From: Bacteroidota bacterium | GTDB lineage: Bacteria > Bacteroidota > Ignavibacteria > T3Sed10-11 | Direction: 5' to 3' | DNA: 5,469 bases | Assembly (NCBI GenBank): GCA_007128495.1 | Contig: SKXH01000025.1 | Coordinates: forward strand, 1-5,469 | In this document: piece after piece, positions 1-3,811 of the stretch | How positions within the stretch are numbered: position 1 is the first letter of the stretch | How the letters are laid out: each line of letters opens with the position of its first letter | Program-made: the position numbers and the translations under genes | The notes under the pieces: generated by a model | What the model was told of the DNA's origin: nothing | Seen by the model: only the letters and a program-made list of their open reading frames with translations | The model's database searches: none

Positions 1-392
1 ACAAATTCGTGTAATGCTTTGCGATAGATTTCGGGAGTAAATTTCCTGTACGCGCGTAAAACCCGGTACAGTTCTTTTGTAACCCGTACCGGATCCTCAC
101 GAAACTCCTGTCGTAACGTACTCAACCGGAATGTAAATGATTGATAAACGGAAGGATAGAGATCATGATTTCCGGGAATTACGGTAATGTTCTCGCCTGA
201 CGAAAAACCATACTCATTCAGAATACGTATTACCACCTCATATTCTTCGCCTGTTGCTTTATCGGTAAGATCGCCGGTTATCATGAGATGATCTATACGC
301 TGGTTTCCAATAGAATGCAACAGAGCGTGAAACCTGTTTTGAAAAGCTGATGAGGTATCGGCGTGTATATCGGATATGTGTGCAATGCGCAT
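1..392 (-). CDS. Metallophosphoesterase, N-terminal 130 residues (runs off the left edge)
   Basis: Calcineurin-like metallophosphoesterase, a hydrolase of phosphomono- or phosphodiester bonds using two metal ions; the substrate cannot be told. Seen: the protein starts MRIAHISDIHAD. It carries metal-binding motif I (D8-x-H10), motif II GDLTD (residues 40-44) and motif III GNHD (residues 74-77), in the order and spacing usual for this fold. The later histidine motifs (GH, GHxH) must lie outside the window, so the gene is cut by the window edge and shows no sign of being broken. From residue about 90 on, the sequence is rich in Arg and Lys and looks like an inserted helical stretch. The ATG at 392 is chosen because the first beta strand runs straight into the D-x-H motif. 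The ribosome site before it is weak. It lies 17 nt after the stop of the ArsR gene on the same strand, so it is probably cotranscribed and under the same repressor. No signal peptide is visible; probably cytoplasmic. Family call sure, function unknown. Confidence 0.88.
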   Translation of the reverse strand, partial: MRIAHISDIHADTSSAFQNRFHALLHSIGNQRIDHLMITGDLTDKATGEEYEVVIRILNEYGFSSGENITVIPGNHDLYPSVYQSFTFRLSTLRQEFREDPVRVTKELYRVLRAYRKFTPEIYRKALHEF

Positions 393-409
393 GAAGTTAC
401 AGCGTAAAT

Positions 410-730
410 TTAACCGAACACATCATTGAACCGCTGCATGTTCTTTTCCATATTCTTGCAGACCAGATCACATATCTTAAAAATACTATCATCTGCTATA
501 TAATAGTAAACATGCAACCCTTTACGGCGGCGCCCTACAATATTATGCTGCGCAAGCTGACTGAGATGTTTTGAAATATTCGCCTGGCCGGCGCCTGTCA
601 GCTCGACTAACTGCTGCACCGATTTTTCCCCGCCCTGCAGCGTATGGAGTATCTTCAGCCGCATCGGATCAGATAGCATTTTGAGCCGGTATGCGATTAA
701 TTCAAGCGCTTCATCTTTTAGTTGTTTCAT
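410..730 (-). CDS. ArsR/SmtB-family winged-helix repressor, probable local regulator of the sulfur genes
   Basis: Small dimeric DNA-binding repressor of the ArsR/SmtB family, about 106 residues, the usual size. Counting from the ATG at 730, it shows the family core MLSDPMRLKIL (about 18-28), a helix-turn-helix with recognition helix near GQANISKHLSQL (48-59), a basic wing (RRRKG, 67-71), and a C-terminal alpha-5 helix carrying two cysteines in C-x3-C (C87 and C91; C91 and C95 if counted from the upstream TTG at 742). The TTG gives four more residues (MWPA). I prefer the ATG, but neither has a convincing Shine-Dalgarno. It is divergent from the yeeE/persulfide-dioxygenase genes, the layout of many ArsR regulators and their targets. 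Operator-like repeats lie in the shared gap. Known relatives with such neighbours are BigR and SqrR, which sense persulfides through one Cys in alpha-2 and one in alpha-5. Here the alpha-2 position appears to be His (LKILHTL), so the sensing chemistry may differ. Ligand is inferred, not seen. Confidence 0.9.
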   Translation of the reverse strand: MKQLKDEALELIAYRLKMLSDPMRLKILHTLQGGEKSVQQLVELTGAGQANISKHLSQLAQHNIVGRRRKGLHVYYYIADDSIFKICDLVCKNMEKNMQRFNDVFG

Positions 731-762
731 AGCAGGCCACAAATTATTTGTATCTCATATTG

Positions 763-782
763 ATATAACTAATTAGTAATAT
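763..782 (-). promoter_or_regulatory. Candidate ArsR operator O1 (20-bp inverted repeat) over the arsR promoter
   Basis: Read on the minus strand this is ATATTACTAATTAGTTATAT: two 9-nt arms around AT, with 18 of 20 positions self-complementary (the 10-bp core ACTAATTAGT is perfect). It overlaps the proposed -10 box of the repressor gene, where binding would block its own transcription. A related 20-mer lies at 830-849 in the opposite orientation (16 of 20 identical). AT-rich imperfect 12-2-12-type palindromes are typical ArsR/SmtB operators. The symmetry is seen; the binding protein is inferred. Confidence 0.55.
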
Positions 783-805
783 AGTCATATTCAGGGAAAA
801 TTCAA
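778..805 (-). promoter_or_regulatory. Candidate sigma-70-like promoter for the arsR gene
   Basis: On the minus strand: -35 TTGAAT (plus positions 800-805, 4/6 match), 16-bp spacer, -10 TATATT (778-783, 5/6 match). Transcription would start near 771, about 40 nt upstream of the ATG at 730, inside the O1 palindrome. Judged by eye. If the host is of the Bacteroidota type its promoter consensus differs, so this is tentative. Confidence 0.35.
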
Positions 806-824
806 AATCCATAAGCTATGGAAC

Positions 825-852
825 TTCATAAATTACTATATGGTTATATAAC
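825..852 (+). promoter_or_regulatory. Candidate promoter for the yeeE-persulfide dioxygenase genes
   Basis: TTCATA (825-830, 4/6 match to -35), 16-bp spacer, TATAAC (847-852, 5/6 match to -10), with a start expected near 859 and a leader of about 56 nt. The second operator-like repeat (830-849) fills the spacer and the edge of the -10. The region is very AT-rich, so other -10-like hexamers (for example TATTAA at 853-858) are possible. Confidence 0.33.
830..849 (+). promoter_or_regulatory. Candidate ArsR operator O2 over the yeeE promoter
   Basis: AAATTACTATATGGTTATAT: same 9-2-9 layout as O1 and identical to it at 16 of 20 positions when each is read in the direction of the gene it fronts. 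Its own symmetry is weaker (14 of 20). An overlapping 16-bp palindrome at 840-855 (core GTTATATAAC perfect, 14 of 16 overall) adds further dyad symmetry, and the 9-mer ATATAACTA at 846-854 repeats exactly at 763-771 in O1. Lies across the spacer and -10 of the putative plus-strand promoter. Inferred binding site of the divergent repressor. Confidence 0.5.
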
Positions 853-903
853 TATTAAGAACATATTAAATAGTAGTAAAATTCCGATTCAAAAAGTAAA
901 TAC

Positions 904-910
904 AGGAGGT
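904..910 (+). promoter_or_regulatory. Strong Shine-Dalgarno for the first yeeE gene
   Basis: AGGAGGT, a near-perfect anti-16S match, ends 4 nt before the ATG at 915. It fixes this start over the overlapping ATG at 919 in another frame, and shows that the organism uses standard SD-led initiation. Confidence 0.8.
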
Positions 911-914
911 TTCG

Positions 915-1475
915 ATGTTTGATTTTCTCTGGCAGCCCTGGCCCTGGTATGTGGCCGGACCGCTTATCGGGCTTATGGTCCCTGTTATGTTGTATTTTTC
1001 AAATAAAGCTCTCGGTGTCTCGTCAAGTCTACGCCACACGTGTGCTGCGTGTGTACCGGGAAAAGTCGAATTTTTCAATTACGACTGGAAACAAGAGGGG
1101 CTCTGGAATATAATATTCATTATCGGTATTCTCCTTGGCGGTTTTCTGGGCGGATACGTGTTCGCCAATCCCGATCCAATAGCTATTTCGGAAGCAACAA
1201 AAACCGATCTTCGCGCTCTGGGTGTAGGCGATTTCGATGGTTTCGTACCTTCCGACGTTTTTAACTGGGGCAATTTATTTACCGTACCCGGACTAATAAT
1301 TATGATCGTCGGCGGTTTCTTTGTCGGCTTCGGTGCTCGCTATGCAGGCGGCTGTACCTCGGGACATGCCATTAGCGGCATTTCCAATCTCCAGATCGGA
1401 TCGGTCGTTGCCGTCGTCGGTTTCTTTATCGGCGGACTGTTTATCACCCACTTTATTTTTCCTATTTTGTTTTAA
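915..1475 (+). CDS. YeeE/YedE (TsuA-like) half-transporter, first subunit
   Basis: Integral membrane protein of the YeeE/YedE (Sulf_transp) family, 186 aa, about half the length of one-piece YeeE/TsuA thiosulfate importers. Four hydrophobic segments are visible at about 11-34, 64-85, 126-143 and 162-186. Two short cysteine-bearing stretches look like re-entrant loops: HTCAACVPGK (C43, C46) after the first segment, and the family signature GARYAGGCTSGH (C147, residues 140-151) after the third. A loop of about 40 residues (86-125), containing several acidic residues, lies between segments two and three. In TsuA, conserved cysteines pass thiosulfate through the membrane; the pattern here fits the same mechanism, but substrate and direction are inferred. 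The next gene, 24 nt downstream, encodes the complementary half with GACPGP, so the two probably form one transporter. The same pair occurs in bigR-type sulfide operons. Start set by AGGAGGT at 904-910. Confidence 0.9.
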   Translation: MFDFLWQPWPWYVAGPLIGLMVPVMLYFSNKALGVSSSLRHTCAACVPGKVEFFNYDWKQEGLWNIIFIIGILLGGFLGGYVFANPDPIAISEATKTDLRALGVGDFDGFVPSDVFNWGNLFTVPGLIIMIVGGFFVGFGARYAGGCTSGHAISGISNLQIGSVVAVVGFFIGGLFITHFIFPILF

Positions 1476-1499
1476 CCAAAAGAGTATAAGGAGAAGAAA

Positions 1500-1922
1500 A
1501 TGCTCAAACAGAACATAAAATATCTAATCTTTGGAATGATTTTCGGATTCATACTGATACAAGCAGAAGTTATTTCATGGTTCAGGATCCAGGAGATGTT
1601 CCGTTTTCAGGATTTTCACATGTACGGCATCATCGGATCTGCCATTCTTATCGGAATGATCTCGATAGCGCTCATCAAAAAATTTAATGTAAAAGACATC
1701 CACGGTCGCCCGATTACCATCTCGTCGAAAGATCCATCGCAAATGTATCGCTATACGATCGGCGGACTGCTCTTCGGTTTCGGCTGGGCGTTAACGGGCG
1801 CCTGCCCCGGACCGATCTTTGCGTTGCTCGGCAGTGGTATATCGGTATTTATTGTCGTATTATTGAGTGCCTTGCTCGGCACCTATGTATACGGCTATTT
1901 CCAGAAATCATTACCTCACTAA
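1500..1922 (+). CDS. YeeE/YedE-type half-transporter, second subunit (DUF6691-like)
   Basis: Membrane protein of 140 aa, partner of the preceding YeeE half. Hydrophobic segments lie at about 7-25, 41-60, 85-99 and 107-133. The signature FGWALTGACPGPIFALLG (residues 94-111) carries its only cysteine, C102, and corresponds to the second cysteine-bearing repeat of full-length YeeE/YedE proteins. Between segments two and three is a hydrophilic loop (about 60-83, KKFNVKDIHGRPIT) typical of this short subunit. Together the two proteins supply the internal repeat and cysteine set of a one-piece TsuA-like importer. AGGAG at 1489-1493, 6 nt before the ATG, sets the start; with a gap of 24 nt after the first subunit, cotranscription is very likely. 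Family is clear; transport of thiosulfate or sulfane sulfur is inferred from relatives and from the neighbouring persulfide dioxygenase. Confidence 0.88.
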   Translation: MLKQNIKYLIFGMIFGFILIQAEVISWFRIQEMFRFQDFHMYGIIGSAILIGMISIALIKKFNVKDIHGRPITISSKDPSQMYRYTIGGLLFGFGWALTGACPGPIFALLGSGISVFIVVLLSALLGTYVYGYFQKSLPH

Positions 1923-2011
1923 CTTCTTATGAATCCATTTTTGTATTCTTGCATCTAATAAAATTTTAAAAAAAATACTATATTTAACAACACAATAATA
2001 AGGAGTTAACC
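1923..2011 (+). other. AT-rich gap before the persulfide dioxygenase gene, with its ribosome site
   Basis: 89 nt between the second permease half and the enzyme gene, much longer than the 24-nt gap before it. No hairpin terminator is seen, so read-through from the yeeE promoter is expected. The AT-rich stretch (1955-1990, including A8 at 1968-1975) could carry an additional promoter, but I find no -35/-10 pair with acceptable spacing. AAGGAGT at 2000-2006 is the Shine-Dalgarno for the ATG at 2012. Confidence 0.5.
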
Positions 2012-3439
2012 ATGTTCTTCAAACAGATCTTTGAACCCCGCCTTGCACAGTACGCGTATATCGTCGGTTGTCAGGCAAACGGCGAAGCAATTGTGATCGA
2101 TCCGATGCGCGACATTCAGCAGTATTATGATATTGCCGAAAAGGAAAAGCTGAACATTGTCGCCGCAGCCGATACGCATATCCACGCAGACTATATTTCC
2201 GGTTTACGCGAGTTTGCCGAGCGCGGTGTGAAAGTGTATGGATCCGATGAAGGTGATAAAGACTGGAAGTATGAATGGCTCATCGGAAGCAATTACAATT
2301 ATCAGCTTTTAAAAAACGGCGATGTGATACAGATCGGTAACATCGAAATTAAAGCAATCCATACTCCCGGCCACACTCCCGAACACTTAATGTATGCAAT
2401 AACCGATACTGCATCTGGAGCCAAAGAACCGATGGGATATACTACCGGCGATTTTGTTTTTGTCGGCGATGTCGGCCGTCCCGATCTTCTGGAATCTGCA
2501 GCCGGTATGAAAGATGTCATGAAACCTTCGGCGCAAACCTTATATAAATCGCTCGTTAATTTTAAAGATTATCCTGAATACCATCAGATTTGGCCGGGAC
2601 ACGGTGCGGGCAGTGCATGCGGGAAAGCCCTCGGTGCGGTACCGGACAGCACAATCGGCTACGAACTTCGCTACAATGCTTCACTTGCACATACCGACAG
2701 TGAAGAGAGCTTTGTTAACTTCATCCTGAAAGATCAACCGGAACCGCCGTTGTACTTTGCACGGATGAAACGGGATAACAAACTCGGACCGAAAGTTCTT
2801 GGTGGATTGCCGCAGCCACCTCGAATAAGCGTCGATGATTTGAAAAAATTCGTTCGCAATACCGACGTCGCATTGATCGATACCCGTGACCGGTATGACT
2901 TCCTTGACGGACATATTCCCGGTGCAATCTTCTCACCGCTCGACAAACAATTTAACACGACAGCCGGAAGTTATGTAGAAGAAGATAAACCGATCTATTT
3001 ACTGATCGATAAAAACCGTGTCAGTGAAGCAGTCCGCGATCTCATCAACGTCGGACTCGATAATATCGCCGGGTATGCTTCAGGTGAGGATTTTGAAGAG
3101 TATAAAAAGCAGGGTGGCGAGATCGAGAAAACAGAATACACGACATTTGAAAAAGCGGCTGAGATCCTGAGGTCGAATAACATCCAGGTAATCGACGTAC
3201 GGAAGCATTCGGAATTTGTCGAAGGACATGCAAAAAATGCGATCAACGTACCGCATACACGGTTACTCGAACGTCTGGATGAAGTACCGCAAGACAGTAA
3301 ACTGCTTGTCCACTGCTCCGCCGGCGGCCGCTCAGCAGTCGCAGCAGGTCTATTACAGCGCTATGGCCGCGACGTGTTATATGTTGACGGCGAGTTCAGT
3401 GACCTGACGAAGGCCGGGTATGAACTGACAAAAGAATAA
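2012..3439 (+). CDS. cstB: CstB-like persulfide dioxygenase with two rhodanese domains
   Basis: Cytoplasmic enzyme of 475 aa with three domains. (1) Metallo-beta-lactamase-fold persulfide dioxygenase, about 1-265: THIHADY (55-61), TPGHTPEH (118-125), TGD (145-147) and GRPDL (155-159). By comparison with ETHE1 the iron ligands should be H56, H121 and D147. WPGHGAGSACGK (194-205) is typical of the Blh/CstB group. (2) A first rhodanese domain, about 272-370, with IDTRDRYDFLDGHIPGA but no catalytic cysteine: the loop reads LLIDKNR (330-336). (3) A second rhodanese, about 376-473, with active loop HCSAGGRS (434-441), cysteine C435. Cysteines C20, C203 and C435 fall where S. aureus CstB, as I recall it, has its functional cysteines. 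CstB oxidises CoA or bacillithiol persulfides to sulfite and transfers sulfane sulfur to give thiosulfate. The two YeeE halves upstream may handle that thiosulfate. Start set by AAGGAGT at 2000-2006. Architecture certain; substrate inferred; blh is an alternative name. Confidence 0.92.
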   Translation: MFFKQIFEPRLAQYAYIVGCQANGEAIVIDPMRDIQQYYDIAEKEKLNIVAAADTHIHADYISGLREFAERGVKVYGSDEGDKDWKYEWLIGSNYNYQLLKNGDVIQIGNIEIKAIHTPGHTPEHLMYAITDTASGAKEPMGYTTGDFVFVGDVGRPDLLESAAGMKDVMKPSAQTLYKSLVNFKDYPEYHQIWPGHGAGSACGKALGAVPDSTIGYELRYNASLAHTDSEESFVNFILKDQPEPPLYFARMKRDNKLGPKVLGGLPQPPRISVDDLKKFVRNTDVALIDTRDRYDFLDGHIPGAIFSPLDKQFNTTAGSYVEEDKPIYLLIDKNRVSEAVRDLINVGLDNIAGYASGEDFEEYKKQGGEIEKTEYTTFEKAAEILRSNNIQVIDVRKHSEFVEGHAKNAINVPHTRLLERLDEVPQDSKLLVHCSAGGRSAVAAGLLQRYGRDVLYVDGEFSDLTKAGYELTKE

Positions 3440-3440
3440 A

Positions 3441-3465
3441 CACGGAGACGCAGAGAAAACGGAGG
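3441..3465. repeat. GA-rich CACGGAG-type intergenic tract
   Basis: A purine-rich stretch starting CACGGAGACGCAGAG and ending ACGGAGGA, directly after the dioxygenase stop codon, built of loosely repeated CGGAG/CAGAG units. From memory, near-identical CACGGAG/CGCAGAG tracts recur in intergenic regions of many bacterial genomes, with no known function. Only one copy is in the window, so repetition in this genome is not shown. Confidence 0.4.
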
Positions 3466-3509
3466 ATCATTTTGTATATTAAAAGTTAGCAGACAATATT
3501 TTTATTTAG

Positions 3510-3518
3510 AAGTTTCCT
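3510..3518 (+). repeat. Left copy of a 9-bp direct repeat flanking the hairpin cluster
   Basis: AAGTTTCCT, identical to 3736-3744. The two copies bracket the palindrome cluster and read like a target-site duplication. A 9-mer match could arise by chance. Confidence 0.45.
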
Positions 3519-3735
3519 GGTCGTGGCAGTGACCTGACCGCAATTCCCCGAAGGGGAAACATAAATCAGCCAAGGGCAACGCCCTTGGTAAGTAAGTAAT
3601 GGATACTCCATACCGCCCAACCCTGAAAGGGTTGCATAAAAATTATCTCACCCCTACAGGGTATTATCGGTGTGTGTTATTCTCGTGTCGGGGCACTGCC
3701 CCGACCTTGAATATATGACCCCTTCGTGGTCTTTA
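3519..3735. repeat. Cluster of six short palindromes, candidate inserted intergenic repeat element
   Basis: About 217 bp of non-coding sequence made of GC-rich hairpins separated by AT-rich spacers. Clear stems: TTCCCC-GAA-GGGGAA (3544-3558); CCAAGGGC-AAC-GCCCTTGG (3570-3588, perfect 8 bp); CAACCCT-GAA-AGGGTTG (3618-3634, 7 bp); ACCC-CTACA-GGGT (3650-3662); GTCGGGGC-ACT-GCCCCGAC (3687-3705, 8 bp); GACC...GGTC (3717-3731). The left end, GGTC...GACC (3519-3534), can also pair weakly. Three of the stems close on tiny GAA or AAC-like loops. The block is flanked by AAGTTTCCT on both sides. No transposase, no terminal inverted repeats and no T-run after any stem are seen, so it is not an insertion sequence and not a typical terminator. 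From memory, similar strings of palindromes occur in many copies in Bacteroidota-like genomes. It separates the dioxygenase gene from the permease gene. Could act as transcript-stabilising or attenuating structure; unknown. Confidence 0.6.
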
Positions 3736-3744
3736 AAGTTTCCT
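3736..3744 (+). repeat. Right copy of the 9-bp direct repeat
   Basis: AAGTTTCCT, matching 3510-3518. Removing 3519-3735 plus one copy would rejoin two AT-rich flanks, as expected for an insertion into an ordinary intergenic spacer. Confidence 0.45.
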
Positions 3745-3811
3745 AAATATTTATTTCTTATCTAAAATCAAGCAATGCTCAAAGAATACATTCCAATATT
3801 GTGAGAAATTT
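3745..3811 (+). other. Leader region of the permease gene, no clear promoter
   Basis: 67 nt of AT-rich sequence between the right repeat copy and the permease start. GTGAG at 3801-3805, 6 nt before the ATG, is only a weak Shine-Dalgarno compared with those of the sulfur genes. I see no -35/-10 pair of good spacing and no operator resembling O1/O2, so shared control with the sulfur genes is not supported. Confidence 0.4.

Noticed and set aside
866..1078. Minus-strand open frame overlapping the promoter region and the first yeeE gene
   Set aside because: It covers the AGGAGGT site and the start of the clear YeeE frame, and its product resembles nothing.
1321..1518. Plus-strand open frame overlapping the end of the first yeeE gene and the start of the second
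   Set aside because: Out-of-frame shadow of the GGCTSGH region; it overlaps both real genes and their Shine-Dalgarno.
1955..1990. Internal promoter before the dioxygenase gene
   Set aside because: TTGCAT at 1949-1954 and TACTAT at 1976-1981 are separated by 21 bp, too far for a standard promoter; the AT-richness alone is not evidence.
3397..3538. 12-nt direct repeat CAGTGACCTGAC at 3397-3408 (inside the dioxygenase gene) and 3527-3538 (left end of the hairpin cluster)
   Set aside because: One copy encodes the conserved end of the rhodanese domain and the surrounding bases do not match, so I take it as chance. It would matter only if other copies of the hairpin element also start near gene ends with this 12-mer.
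3570..3588. Intrinsic terminator at the strongest hairpin
   Set aside because: The stem is good but no T-run follows (TAAGTAAGTAAT), and the same holds for the stem at 3687-3705.
3544..3731. CRISPR array
   Set aside because: The palindromic units differ from one another in sequence and their spacing is irregular; there is no identical direct repeat and no cas gene.
3519..3735. Insertion sequence with transposase
   Set aside because: At about 217 bp it is too short, has no open frame of note, and its ends are not inverted repeats of each other.
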